A stretch of 64,000 nucleotides of DNA from Rubritalea squalenifaciens DSM 18772 (GCF_900141815.1 NZ_FQYR01000002.1:907091-971090), one strand, 5' to 3'; shown: positions 1-10,715, counted from the stretch's first letter. Program-made: numbers and translations. Notes: generated from the letters alone by a model not told the origin.

Positions 1-2426
1 AGTGTCGGCTGATTGAGCGTGACGATGAGTTGATCGCCATCTTGTCTCCAGCTGCGGACATTCTGACCTTCCACAATCACATTACCCAGACCGTTTTTCT
101 CACTCAGTCCGGGTACGAGTATTTTCCATTCATTCATCGGTGAACCCACCACGAAGTAGTTGATCAGCACACTTCCGTAGACCATGGACTCGCGCAGGGA
201 GTAGAGGTGGAAGACGTCTGCCTGGATGCTCTGTGGGAGAGACTCCACAGTCATGGTGGCTTCCCAGTCGGCATCGCGCAGACGGAATGCCTGCTGCAGA
301 GCTGCGGAACGTTTAGGGAAAAAGGCGAGTGGGGTTTCTACGAGTTTCTTGATGTCCTTCGGGACGAGTCTCCAGCCGAGCGCGGCTTCGACTCCCAGAT
401 TGCCTCGTACGGATTTGGCCTGAGGGTAGTTGATCTTTACGAGTTTCCAGTCGCCGGCCTTGGTCGATTTGTTGAGGGAGAGATGAACGTGGATCAGCTG
501 ACGGCCGATGACTTCCTTGGAGAAATTAATTTTTAGGCTGCGCTCTCCGTTGGTCACGGTGCTGCCCACGATCATCTGGGCGACCTCGGCACCGGTGACG
601 CTGGCTACGGCGTAGTCGGCAGGGATACGCATTTCCCACTCACGGAGTGGTGCCTCGCGGATATCGAGCTCGATGTTAGCCAAGACCTCGCGATCGGCCT
701 CGGACAGCTTGTAGACGAGGACCTGGTTGACTCCCACCTCTGGCAGGATCTGGTCGGCCACGACTTCCCAGTCGCGCTGGGCAGAGGGAAAGCGGTAGAC
801 GAAGACCTGGCGCGGCTTGCTGGGGAGATTGGCTCCAGGGAATTGCTCTGGGGCCAGTTGCATCATGCCTTGCTGATTGGAGACACCTAGCCTAACAGCG
901 CCGTGGTTGCTGAGTCTGACGTGACCTGAATGACGCAGGGCATTTTCCGGGGTGATGCGGAGTGGTTTGACCTTGGCTGGGAACTGACCCAGAGGGTACT
1001 GGGTCTGGATGGTGATAGGGTTGATCACGTTACGTTCACCTGTGAAAGTGATTTCCAGCTGACGCTGGTCGCCTTCTCCAGAGACCTTCCAGTTGCCTAC
1101 CTGGTCACCGTGTACTGCAAGGATATCTCCGGGGCCGTCCAAGGTGAGGCGCATGGTACGCATTTTCCCCTGCATGATTTTCGTCTCGATGCGAGTGAGC
1201 TCTTTCAGCATGCCTGCACCGACCTGCACATCCACCAGTGCTTTGGTGGTAAAGAAGAGTTCTCCCTGGGCGTCGGCTTTCTGGTCTTTCCAGTAGACTT
1301 GGCAAATCCCCGTGGCTGGGAGGAAGCCAGTCCAGTTTCCGCTGGTGTCTTGTTGGGGGACGACGAGCGCATCCTGTTTGAAGCTATAGCCGGCAGGAAT
1401 ACCGGAGAGGGTGAGGGGGACGATGGCGCTGTGAGGGATGGAGAAGGTCAGGCCCTGCCAGCCCTGAGGTTCGTAGAGTGAGGCGGCGAAGACCATGTTG
1501 ATGGGGTATTCGCCAGCTTCGCTAAACTTGAGCGTGTAGCTGCTATTGAGTCCTTTGCCTCTGAGAATATCCAGTGAGTAGCCAGCGCCGTGAGGAAATT
1601 CTTTCAGGGCGAGCGGGCCGGTTAGGAGGGTGATTTCCCCGCCTTCAGAGGATCTCACAGAGGCGGTGCCACTCAGAGTGATAGTGGCGCTTTCCTTGTT
1701 CTCACTGAGAGTGGCATTCAGTTTGAGTTGCTGGAGATTGATCTTGCCGATAGTCGCACCGCTGGCACTGGTTCCGAGCACGATGGAGTTGTTTGCCGTC
1801 GAGAGTAGGGAAAGTTCGTAGGGATTGGAGGTGTTGACCTTGAGCGGCTGGCAGCCATTGGCCTGCTGGAGATTCACTTGAAGACCCGGCGACCAGCTGA
1901 TCTTGGTCTCCTGGCGGAATCCTGTCGCTTGTCCGGGGCTGAGGGTGGTGACTTGGAGTTCCTTATCCAGCTCGGTGGCATTTCTCAGGATCTTGGCGCT
2001 GATGGCTTTGGCCTTCGGGTCATTGGGAATGAGGTCGAGATAGGCTTCGTTGGTGCTGACATCGTGGCGCACCGACCAATGCTTGAGGTTCGGCCCCTGC
2101 ACGCTGAGGTTTCTGGTGTCCCCCGTGATCTCCAGGCTGAGCTTGTCTGCTTCCCCTTGCACGATGTTGAAATCCAGCGAAATCGTCTGTGTGACGGAGG
2201 ATGGCTGGATCTTGACCTCATTCAGGGCTTTGGCCGTGAAGAAGAGAGGAGCTTTAGGAGGCAAGCCTTCTGCAGTAAAGACGACCTTTCCGGAGCCTTC
2301 AGTGCTCGTGGAAGTATTGATCTGATTCTGGCCAATGGCCGCCAATGGGATAAGCCCAATGGCGGCACTGGCCACGAGAGTGGCAAGTCCGGTAGACTTG
2401 CGTTCGACACACAGAAATCGTTTCAT
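1..2426 (-). CDS. Large exported protein, partial (C-terminus outside window)
   Basis: The minus strand is open from the ATG at 2424-2426 to the window edge, giving at least 808 residues; I read codons at several places and found no stop. The start MKRFLCVERK is followed by a hydrophobic stretch (about residues 13-32, GLATLVASAAIGLIPLAAIG), a likely signal peptide. The rest reads as many short beta-strands with few charged helices (for example SYTLKFSEAGEYPINMVF), suggesting a chain of beta-sandwich domains. I do not recognise the family. It starts 69 bases after the stop of the vWA gene and is probably the last seen gene of an operon sigma factor - vWA protein - this protein, so it may be a partner or target of the vWA protein. 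The short plus-strand ORFs here are antisense shadows. Confidence 0.72.
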   Translation of the reverse strand, partial: MKRFLCVERKSTGLATLVASAAIGLIPLAAIGQNQINTSTSTEGSGKVVFTAEGLPPKAPLFFTAKALNEVKIQPSSVTQTISLDFNIVQGEADKLSLEITGDTRNLSVQGPNLKHWSVRHDVSTNEAYLDLIPNDPKAKAISAKILRNATELDKELQVTTLSPGQATGFRQETKISWSPGLQVNLQQANGCQPLKVNTSNPYELSLLSTANNSIVLGTSASGATIGKINLQQLKLNATLSENKESATITLSGTASVRSSEGGEITLLTGPLALKEFPHGAGYSLDILRGKGLNSSYTLKFSEAGEYPINMVFAASLYEPQGWQGLTFSIPHSAIVPLTLSGIPAGYSFKQDALVVPQQDTSGNWTGFLPATGICQVYWKDQKADAQGELFFTTKALVDVQVGAGMLKELTRIETKIMQGKMRTMRLTLDGPGDILAVHGDQVGNWKVSGEGDQRQLEITFTGERNVINPITIQTQYPLGQFPAKVKPLRITPENALRHSGHVRLSNHGAVRLGVSNQQGMMQLAPEQFPGANLPSKPRQVFVYRFPSAQRDWEVVADQILPEVGVNQVLVYKLSEADREVLANIELDIREAPLREWEMRIPADYAVASVTGAEVAQMIVGSTVTNGERSLKINFSKEVIGRQLIHVHLSLNKSTKAGDWKLVKINYPQAKSVRGNLGVEAALGWRLVPKDIKKLVETPLAFFPKRSAALQQAFRLRDADWEATMTVESLPQSIQADVFHLYSLRESMVYGSVLINYFVVGSPMNEWKILVPGLSEKNGLGNVIVEGQNVRSWRQDGDQLIVTLNQPT

Positions 2427-2495
2427 AGGGTAAATGGTAAAAGATGGATGTTAGAAGTTGTGTAAACAGCTTGTAAAAAAAACAGGGGGGTGTGC

Positions 2496-5400
2496 TTATT
2501 TGGTTTTTTCGCACATCTGGATCAGCTGCTGGACGCGCTGGTCACTGGGGAACTGGGCTCTCAGTGAGCCGAGGACTTTGTTGTACTGATTGAAATCCGT
2601 AGTGCCCGAGTCGGTGCCGTGCAGCTTGTCTGCCAGCAGACCTGCGGTGGCGGCCAGCTGCATGGAGGGCTTGGCCTCATTGAGATGGGTGGCGTCCTTT
2701 TGGTAGGGGATTGTCCAGCTGCGTTCGACCATCTGGCCGCTTTCCATGTCGCGGAAACGGACGAAGACTTCGCCGATGTCTCCCTGGCCCTCTGGATTAG
2801 GCTCGAACTGATAGAGTGCGCTTCCGCTTTCCTCCGCGGCCATTTCAGCCGCGTCTACTTTGTCGTTGCGGAAGTCTTCCGTCTTCAAGCGGTGCTTCTC
2901 AAAGCCCAGCAGGCGGTACTTGGAAACGCGGTCCGGATTGAAGATCACCTGCACCTTCACATTCTGGGCGGCTGGGCGGAGGGCTCCAGCTACCTGGCGG
3001 GCAAAGCCGGCATCCGCATCCTCTGCCCGGTTGATCAGGTAGTAGCGTCCGTCGCCTTTGCGGGTCAGGGCTTCCAGGATGCCGTCGTCCAGCCCCTCGG
3101 TGCCGATGCCACAGGCATCGAAGGCGATGCCATGCTCACGCATCTTCTCGATCATCGTGGTCAGCTTCTCCGGATCGGCATTGCCTAGATTGGCTGCGCC
3201 GTCTGTCAGGATGATGACTCGGCTGGAGCTATTCTCACGGCGTGAGCTGAGGGCGTGCTTGTGAGCCGCTTTGACGGCTTTCTCGAGATTGGTGCCGCCT
3301 TCACTTGGGATGCGGGAGACGAGCTCTACCAGCCCGGCTGCCTTGTCTCCAGTGATGCGGTCGGCGAGCAGGCGGGTATCCAGAGCAAAGCTCATCAGGG
3401 TAATGCGGTCATTCGGTCCCAGCTGCTTGCCGAGCACTTCCATGGCCTTGAGTACGGCGGCTTCACGGTCCTCGCGGTCCATGGACCCTGAGTTATCTAG
3501 CAGGATGGTGAGGTCCAGTGGTTGGTTACGCCCCTGCGCTGCGGTACTCATGGAGATGCGCATGAGGTTGCGCTGCTGACGGAAGGGATGCACGGATTGC
3601 TCGATGGCGCAGGAAACCTTTTCCTGCATGCTCGGTGTCGGGTCAGCGTAGTCGAAGGCATTGACGAATTCTTCAATCCGGACGCTCTCCGCTGCTGGCC
3701 AGGTGTTGCGCTCCAGCATGGCTGCCTGGGCCAGCTTGAAGGAGACATCACTGACGTTGAGGGAGAAGGTGGATTCAGGCTGCTCGGCAGCAGGAATTTC
3801 CTCGTTGAGAGGCGGAGCTTGTTTTTTCTCTTCCAACTTTTTTGTGGAGCTCTCGGAATCTGGAGTCTTGTCTGATTCTAGTGAAGGAAGCAGATGTGTT
3901 AGGTCGTTGTTGTTGACGCTTTGCTCTTCGCTCATCCAGTTGGCGAGCAAGTTTTCGTAGCTCTCGGACTTCTGTGCAGTGTCATTCGGGAGCTCCGGTG
4001 GCTCATACTCTGTTGGGTAGAGCAGAGTTGGAGGAACGTCTATTTCCCAAGCCTGATCCACCTGACGCAGCATTTCGGAGCGGGTGTGGTCATAAGCCGC
4101 GCGGTAGTAGTCGCTATTCAACTTGGCGATTTTCTCCAGGCCTCGGCGTGCGGCTTGGTTGTAACGGTCGCTGCGGAGCACTTCCTTGTATTTTTCCTCT
4201 GCTTCGTCGAAGCGACCCAGGTTGGTCAGCCCCTCTGCTTGATAGAGCCCCTTGCGGACTTCGTCGACTTGCTTGGCATGCTCATAGGTGAGCACTGGGC
4301 TCGTTTGAATAGGTGACTCCAGATAAGTGAGCTGTTGCTTTGCATCAGAATGGCTAGGATCTTTTTCCAAGACCTGCTGGAGTAGCTGTCGTGCTTCCTG
4401 ATAGCGGCCAGTGCGGCGGTACTGCTGGCTCAGTGCGATGTTTCCGTCATGCAGATGGTCCTGAAAAGCTTTGCGACGCTGTTCAGCAACAGGCCCTGCC
4501 GGTAGCATAGCCTCTGCTTTACGGTATTCAGCAATGGCCGTTTCGTAATCCTTTTCAGCATAGGCTTTGCGGCCTGCGAGGAAGGCTGCATCAGCTTCAT
4601 TGGTTCTACTGGCTCTCACGGCCACTTCTCGTTGGATGAGGTTACCCAGAATGACCTGACTGTCTGCGGTGTCTTCGGCATTGGAGCGGGTGATGTCAGC
4701 TGCAAGATCGTATTTCAAGCCACCCCTGACATCATTCACAGTAACGCCTGCACTGGTTTTTCCCACACTGCCCTTAGCCATCTGGCTGGATCCTGATCGA
4801 TAGGAGAATCTGGCGGTCGGGTCTTCTTGGGCTGTAGTTGACTTCTTTTTGGCCAAATCAGCTTTGCTAGATTCGTTGGATATTCCGTAGTCGTAGTTTG
4901 CTCCATACTCGACCCTTACTTCATCACTAAAAGCGTCTTCCTTCGCTATTCTTGCGAAATGTGAAGCTTCATTCTTTGCAAGTTGTCCATCAGCGTTGCC
5001 CCAGCCTCCGCCGAAGTCGTCACCATCGCCGAAGTCGATCGATGGTTGGTTTGTTTCCATTTGGGGTGCGGGTACAATGATGGGGGATTTTGTCTGTGAT
5101 GCGATGACCTCGGCCATGCTGGATGAGGGGGCGGAAGGCTTGCGCTCGACCTGATTGGCGACCTCTGGTTTCTCCTGGCTCATGTCGGCGTCACTTCCGG
5201 CCGAGAAGCTCATGATTTCAGGAGCTTCTTTGCTTGCTAGGGCCACTTGTCTATAGATCTCCTGATTGGGATTCATCACAGCGACGATGACCACCGTGAT
5301 GACGAGACAGGCCGCGATGCCTGTAGCACTTCGCCATTGATGCTTAAAGGTCTTGTAGGGGGAGGTGAGAGGTAAAGGTGTCGGGAGAGCCACCGTTTCG

Positions 5401-5669
5401 TCCTCGGATTTAGTGCCAAAGTGTTCTAGCAGTTCAGAGCGTCTCTTTGGGGGAAGCTTCCACTCGTCGTCCTGATCTGGTGCCGAGGCCAGAGCGATGT
5501 TCTCGTGCAGCGCGAGCATTTCATCGTGAAAGCGCTGCAGGGCGGGATCCTCCTGCATGAGGCGCTGGAGCTCGGCCTGCTCGAAATCGCTGGCCTCACC
5601 CATTACCATCGCGATGATGCGGGCTTCGACTTCCGGGTCATTCCAGGCTTCTATCTTATCATCACTCAT
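2496..5669 (-). CDS. Anti-sigma-like / TPR / von Willebrand A membrane protein (YfbK-like)
   Basis: A 1057-residue protein. Residues 1-65 resemble anti-sigma N-termini (EARIIAMVMGEASDFEQAEL), and a single membrane segment lies at about 114-132 (ATGIAACLVITVVIVAVM). Next come a low-complexity stretch, TPR-like helices at about 355-520, and then the YfbK arrangement: a vWF_A N-terminal region (about 635-700, FSLNVSDVSFKLAQAAM), a vWA domain with the metal-binding MIDAS motif LLDNSGSMD near 715-722, and a DUF3520-like C-terminus. It starts 40 bases after the ECF sigma gene, so it most likely both holds the sigma factor at the membrane and carries an outer sensing or scaffolding domain. The family is known; the link between vWA and sigma control is inferred. 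Confidence 0.88.
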   Translation of the reverse strand: MSDDKIEAWNDPEVEARIIAMVMGEASDFEQAELQRLMQEDPALQRFHDEMLALHENIALASAPDQDDEWKLPPKRRSELLEHFGTKSEDETVALPTPLPLTSPYKTFKHQWRSATGIAACLVITVVIVAVMNPNQEIYRQVALASKEAPEIMSFSAGSDADMSQEKPEVANQVERKPSAPSSSMAEVIASQTKSPIIVPAPQMETNQPSIDFGDGDDFGGGWGNADGQLAKNEASHFARIAKEDAFSDEVRVEYGANYDYGISNESSKADLAKKKSTTAQEDPTARFSYRSGSSQMAKGSVGKTSAGVTVNDVRGGLKYDLAADITRSNAEDTADSQVILGNLIQREVAVRASRTNEADAAFLAGRKAYAEKDYETAIAEYRKAEAMLPAGPVAEQRRKAFQDHLHDGNIALSQQYRRTGRYQEARQLLQQVLEKDPSHSDAKQQLTYLESPIQTSPVLTYEHAKQVDEVRKGLYQAEGLTNLGRFDEAEEKYKEVLRSDRYNQAARRGLEKIAKLNSDYYRAAYDHTRSEMLRQVDQAWEIDVPPTLLYPTEYEPPELPNDTAQKSESYENLLANWMSEEQSVNNNDLTHLLPSLESDKTPDSESSTKKLEEKKQAPPLNEEIPAAEQPESTFSLNVSDVSFKLAQAAMLERNTWPAAESVRIEEFVNAFDYADPTPSMQEKVSCAIEQSVHPFRQQRNLMRISMSTAAQGRNQPLDLTILLDNSGSMDREDREAAVLKAMEVLGKQLGPNDRITLMSFALDTRLLADRITGDKAAGLVELVSRIPSEGGTNLEKAVKAAHKHALSSRRENSSSRVIILTDGAANLGNADPEKLTTMIEKMREHGIAFDACGIGTEGLDDGILEALTRKGDGRYYLINRAEDADAGFARQVAGALRPAAQNVKVQVIFNPDRVSKYRLLGFEKHRLKTEDFRNDKVDAAEMAAEESGSALYQFEPNPEGQGDIGEVFVRFRDMESGQMVERSWTIPYQKDATHLNEAKPSMQLAATAGLLADKLHGTDSGTTDFNQYNKVLGSLRAQFPSDQRVQQLIQMCEKTK

Positions 5670-5709
5670 GACTGTGCTCCTTTACTTGTTAGCGTTGGGT
5701 GGGAGTGCA

Positions 5710-6282
5710 TTATCCTTTGCTCCCTTCTATGCCTGCCTGGCGCAGCGAATCGCCAAGCGTTTTGAGGACGTTGTGCAGGCGGTAGCCTACGTTCCCGATT
5801 CCGATGTTGAGTTTCTCACTGATGTGAGCGTAGGAGAGGTTTTCCTCGTACTTGAGGCGGAGTAGCTCGCGGTCATCTTGCTTCATCTCTGCCATCAGCA
5901 TGCGCACGTTGACCATGACTTCCATGCGGCTGGCCTGATCGTCCGGGCAGTCCTGCTCCGAGCTCTCGTCTTCTCTCTCCGTCAGGTCCTCGCGCTTGTG
6001 CTTGCGGAGGTGGTTGAGGGAAAGATTGCGCACGGCCCGGTAGAGCCAGGGTCTGGGCTGGTCGACTTCATGCCAGTGCTGATGCAAACGCATGAAGGCC
6101 TCCTGCACGACCTCTTCAGCCACTTCCCTGCGTTTGACGAGGGTGTAGGCGTAGCGCAGGAGTGGTGACTCCTCGTTCTGGAACCAATCCTCGATCGGTG
6201 CTTTATCGCTGGGCGATACCGGTACTGTGTCGCTTTCTGGTTCCATTACCTTTATTGGCGTGCATGCCTTCATTTGTGACAA
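5710..6282 (-). CDS. RNA polymerase sigma-70 factor, ECF subfamily
   Basis: A 190-residue protein with sigma region 2 at about residues 38-100 (LLRYAYTLVKRREVAEEVVQEAFMRL and the -10 recognition part RPWLYRAVRNLSLNHLRKHKR) and region 4 at about 125-180 (LLRLKYEENLSYAHISEKLNIGIGNVGYRLHNVLKTL, a helix-turn-helix). Its first ~25 residues are a poorly conserved extension, so the start could be the internal Met13. It lies directly ahead of a membrane protein with an anti-sigma-like N-terminus, the usual ECF sigma/anti-sigma pairing. It probably controls its own three-gene operon. About 100 bases separate it from the upstream FGE gene and would hold the promoter. Confidence 0.92.
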   Translation of the reverse strand: MSQMKACTPIKVMEPESDTVPVSPSDKAPIEDWFQNEESPLLRYAYTLVKRREVAEEVVQEAFMRLHQHWHEVDQPRPWLYRAVRNLSLNHLRKHKREDLTEREDESSEQDCPDDQASRMEVMVNVRMLMAEMKQDDRELLRLKYEENLSYAHISEKLNIGIGNVGYRLHNVLKTLGDSLRQAGIEGSKG

Positions 6283-6385
6283 AAGCCTTCCTATTAGTTA
6301 GGACACACCAAGAGAGGAGAACTTAGAAAAAAATAGACATTTTAGGAGTCTTTTTTCGCAAGTGGCACAGAATGAATGCGTAAAC

Positions 6386-7342
<957 letters not shown>

Positions 7343-7384
7343 GTTATTAAGTTACGCGTGCTACCTGACTTTGCCTATAGAAAA

Positions 7385-7414
7385 AGCCCGGCTAAGCAGT
7401 GTGCTAGCCGGGCT
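7385..7414 (-). terminator. Intrinsic terminator of the PEP-CTERM gene
   Basis: A perfect 10-bp stem (AGCCCGGCTA at 7385-7394 and its complement at 7405-7414) with a 10-base loop. Read on the minus strand it is followed by a run of five T, as expected for termination after the gene at 7435-8106. Confidence 0.8.
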
Positions 7415-7434
7415 GAGTGAGAAGTGGCGAGTGA

Positions 7435-8106
7435 TTACTTCCTGCGGCGAGCGATCAAGCCAAGACCGACCAAACCGATCATGGCCGAGGTGCTTGGTTC
7501 AGGAATCGCAGAGACCGTGAAATCCGCAGAAACTTCATCAATGCGAAAATTGGCCGTAGCGCTGTTGTGGGCAGACACGGTGAAGGTACTGACAGGAGAA
7601 GCGAGAGTCTCTGTGCCAGAGTTTGCTGTTAGGGCGCTGCCGTCTGCACCATCAAGTGAATAGAGCTTGGAGCCTCCACCGTTGTTGATTCCAAAGGCGG
7701 TGAAGCCATCAAAGTTAAGACTCGCAGCTGGGCCGGAGGTTTGGGTGATGTCTGACAGAGTAAAGGTGACATTACGTGTCTGGTTGTTATCAGAGCTCAT
7801 CACAATGCCTGCGCTGTTCCAGAACAGCCCGTCATTGCCATTGGTGGCTGTTGAGCCGGAGATGCCTACGAGGTTGATATGGGCGGTGAAGATGGCTCCA
7901 GTGTCTGCGCTATCATCAATGGTGACCAGATAGGTCAGAGCTTCAGTCTCTGTATCAAAGACCTCTCCGCTGACGGGAGCAGTCGCATTGACTAAATCTC
8001 CAGCCGTTGTGTCATCGATCGCTTGTGAGAGAGAAATCGTGGCTGCCTGGCTGACCACGATACCGAGGGTTGAGCTAACAAGTGTAGCTAGTATGGTTCG
8101 TTTCAT
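7435..8106 (-). CDS. PEP-CTERM sorting-signal protein
   Basis: A 223-residue exported protein. It has an N-terminal signal peptide (MKRTILATLVSSTLGIVVSQA) and a C-terminal PEP-CTERM signal: the motif IPEPST, a hydrophobic segment AMIGLVGLGLIA and the basic end RRRK. In known systems this signal is cut by exosortase (EpsH/XrtA type) and is linked to extracellular matrix. The middle (about 25-195) is rich in Ser, Thr and Gly, looks like a beta-sandwich, and matches no family I recognise. It sits between a sulfatase and an FGE, with its own terminator. No exosortase gene is in the window. Confidence 0.85.
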   Translation of the reverse strand: MKRTILATLVSSTLGIVVSQAATISLSQAIDDTTAGDLVNATAPVSGEVFDTETEALTYLVTIDDSADTGAIFTAHINLVGISGSTATNGNDGLFWNSAGIVMSSDNNQTRNVTFTLSDITQTSGPAASLNFDGFTAFGINNGGGSKLYSLDGADGSALTANSGTETLASPVSTFTVSAHNSATANFRIDEVSADFTVSAIPEPSTSAMIGLVGLGLIARRRK

Positions 8107-8222
8107 TTCAGTGTGTGTAATTGAGGTAGAGGCGACCCAACTCTAATGAGCTGAATACGCCTACCATTAGATGACCTGAAATGCGTTTGTATTACGCGAA
8201 GTGGGTTATTTTTTTGGAAAGC

Positions 8223-10715
8223 CTACTTCAGGGAAAGGGTACTTCCTGAAACTTGGAAATGATCTGAGAAATTTCCTGTGTTTTCGTCCATGTAGCGTAG
8301 GCGCCCTGAATTCCAGAGATCTTCGAAAGTAAGGCCAGTACTAGCGTCGGAGATGTCATCGGTCACCGTGAGCGTACCGTTGGAGCCTGTCTCGAAATTG
8401 ATGTAACCTAGCTTAGCCGAACTAAACTTGAGCAAGGCACAGGTGACATCACCGGCGCTTTCTTCCTCGAAGTTGATGATCGCTGTATCGGTGTGGTTGG
8501 ATGAATCGTGGAGGTAGATCTGGTTGCCTGAAACATCCACAGTGCCACCTGAGATGTTGAGTACCGAGTCGGTCCCCATGAAGACAAGTCCGGTAGATCC
8601 AGCTGAAGAGGATAGATCTAACAGTCCGCCTACGATGTTAAACTCGACGCTGCTGATGTTAGAGTTTTGGCCAAGACGGAGCACGTGAGAAGTGGTGCGT
8701 CTGAAGATGCCCCCGACCAGCGTGTATTTTGTGCTGCCATCGAAGGCTTGGGAACTGGCTGTGCCGCTGTTTATGAGAATGGTTCCTGCTAGTTGAGTGA
8801 TGACCTGTCCGTTGAGCCCGCCACCCATGGTTCCGCTGGTGATATCCAGCCCGATAGTGCCGGGTACTGCTGAGCTGGGCGCTCCATTTGACCAGTCTGC
8901 GCTGCTGGATCCAGAGATGTTGCCGCCCTCGATGAAGTCGGTCGATCCGGTGACCAGACTTTCCTCGGCTTTGACCCGGTAGAACATCTTAGGAATGCCC
9001 AGGAAGGTCAGGCTACCCAGATCGCCGATTTCAAAGTTCAAAAGATTGCCGTTGCCGTGTTTGGCGCTACCCACATCGGTCCAGGACCCGGAACTCATGT
9101 CGGGGGATTCCTGCATGGTGAAGAAGATACGGGACTGGGATTTCACCTGGAGGTAGTGTTTGCCATCATCTTTTTTGAGGATCTTGGAGTTAAGGTCTTC
9201 ATTGACGGTGGCAGTACTCGGATAGCTGCCGCTGGCCATGGGAGTGCCTTGTGCCGGGTAGTAGGTGTCGCCTGTCTCTGTGCGCCACTGATCGATGGTA
9301 TCTTCGAGGTCCGTCCGGATGGCTGCAAAGGAAGGGTTGTCTACCTGATTGGTGAGTTCATAGGGATCGTTATCCAGATCATAGAGTTCTCCCGTGTACA
9401 TCTCATTTGGCGTGACGTCACGATTCACCCTGAGGATAAGCTTGTAGGTCACTCCTCCGATTTTTTTGACGATACCTCGCCATCCGCTGGAATAGCCGTT
9501 GCCCTCGTTTTCCCCGTAGACGGGGGTATCGGGGATGGAGTTTCCATAAAGTAGTTGGGATTTGTCACTGCCAGATACAGAGTCGGGAATATCGAGCCCG
9601 CACATACCTAACAGAGTGGGCATGATGTCGGTGGAGCTGAAAGCCGTGTCACTGACCGCACTGGCTGGGACATGTTGAGGCCATCTTACGAGGAAGGGAA
9701 TGCGCCAGGATTCATCTTCCGGCTGACCTTTGCGGACGTAGCCGTGAGATCCCATCATTTCGCCGTGGTCCGAGGTGAAAACGACGATGGTGTCCTCGGT
9801 GAGTCCGAGGCTTTCCAAGTGATCTGAAAGGCGCTTGAACTCATAGTCGAGTGCGGTGCAGAGACCATAGTAGTTCGCCAGCGCAGACATGTTCGAGCTG
9901 TCTGTGTTGTTAGGGCGGGCGACGAGCGAAGTCGCATTGTAGGTATCGAACGGGGCCGGAGGGGTGAAAGGGTCGTGTGGGGGGCCGAAGTTGAGCCAGA
10001 TGAAGAAGTTCTCCCCGTCGTGGTTTGCTTGGTGGTCTGTCAGGTAGTCCATGACGAGATCCACCTGGCGGTGAGGCTCGAAATCCGCCAGTTGCTCATC
10101 CAGGGTGCCTGATGGGTTTGCGGTTGGGACGGGTATTTTGCTGCCGTCGTCATCCAGCATGAAGGATCCGTTGTAGTAGGAATGCCCGCGGTTCATGCCG
10201 TCCCATTGGTTAAGGCCACGGCGGCGCCAGTTCTTAGGTACCCATCCGGCAGCGGGGCTACCTGACGTGCCTTTACCACCTCCATCCATATGCCATTTTC
10301 CTACGTAGTAAGTGCGGTAGCCCGCATCATTGAAGACGTCGGACATGCAGGGGATGTCTGGCGGAAGCATGAGGTTGTTATTGAACATGCCCGTCTCGTG
10401 AGGGTACTGGCCGGTGATGATTGCCGAGCGGTTCGGTGTACAGACAGGTTTGGTGGCAAAGCAGCGATCAAGCCGCATGCCCGTCTCACCAAAGGACTTC
10501 AAGTGAGGGGTCTGCAGTAGCTGGGTAGTCTGGTAAGTGTTGTCATTGCTAGGACCCATTTCCAGTGCAGAGGCGCGCCATTGGTCGGCGACTACCAGCA
10601 CGACATTTGGCTTCGTCGAGCTGGAGGGTGAGTCATGGTTTGCCTTGGCTTTGGTAGAGAGAGCTGCCGCGCCAGAGGCTCCGAGATATTTGATGAAATC
10701 ACGTCTAGATGGCAT
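8223..10715 (-). CDS. Tat-exported sulfatase with C-terminal beta-helix-like region
   Basis: An 830-residue protein. The N-terminus carries a twin-arginine signal (SRRDFIKYLG, then a short hydrophobic stretch to about residue 25). The sulfatase domain spans about 35-475: metal-binding VVADQW, the formylglycine motif CTPNR with Cys92, GKWHMDG, and TSDHGEMMGSHG. It should remove sulfate esters from polysaccharides or glycans once Cys92 is modified by FGE. A linker with a choice-of-anchor or autosorting flavour follows (about 520-610), and then about 220 residues of Gly/Ser/Thr-rich repeats (ISGGTVDVSGNQIYL style) that look like the beta-helix of autotransporter passengers; it ends without a PEP-CTERM signal. 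Substrate unknown; the nearby uronate operon suggests sulfated uronate polymers. Confidence 0.9.
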   Translation of the reverse strand: MPSRRDFIKYLGASGAAALSTKAKANHDSPSSSTKPNVVLVVADQWRASALEMGPSNDNTYQTTQLLQTPHLKSFGETGMRLDRCFATKPVCTPNRSAIITGQYPHETGMFNNNLMLPPDIPCMSDVFNDAGYRTYYVGKWHMDGGGKGTSGSPAAGWVPKNWRRRGLNQWDGMNRGHSYYNGSFMLDDDGSKIPVPTANPSGTLDEQLADFEPHRQVDLVMDYLTDHQANHDGENFFIWLNFGPPHDPFTPPAPFDTYNATSLVARPNNTDSSNMSALANYYGLCTALDYEFKRLSDHLESLGLTEDTIVVFTSDHGEMMGSHGYVRKGQPEDESWRIPFLVRWPQHVPASAVSDTAFSSTDIMPTLLGMCGLDIPDSVSGSDKSQLLYGNSIPDTPVYGENEGNGYSSGWRGIVKKIGGVTYKLILRVNRDVTPNEMYTGELYDLDNDPYELTNQVDNPSFAAIRTDLEDTIDQWRTETGDTYYPAQGTPMASGSYPSTATVNEDLNSKILKKDDGKHYLQVKSQSRIFFTMQESPDMSSGSWTDVGSAKHGNGNLLNFEIGDLGSLTFLGIPKMFYRVKAEESLVTGSTDFIEGGNISGSSSADWSNGAPSSAVPGTIGLDITSGTMGGGLNGQVITQLAGTILINSGTASSQAFDGSTKYTLVGGIFRRTTSHVLRLGQNSNISSVEFNIVGGLLDLSSSAGSTGLVFMGTDSVLNISGGTVDVSGNQIYLHDSSNHTDTAIINFEEESAGDVTCALLKFSSAKLGYINFETGSNGTLTVTDDISDASTGLTFEDLWNSGRLRYMDENTGNFSDHFQVSGSTLSLK

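Noticed and set aside
207-2465. Several plus-strand ORFs up to 195 residues (for example 930-1481 and 1878-2465)
   Set aside because: They lie antisense to the long open minus-strand frame that runs off the window edge and reads as a sensible exported protein.
2619-4316. Plus-strand ORFs of 117-189 residues inside the vWA gene
   Set aside because: Antisense shadows of a well-recognised coding sequence.
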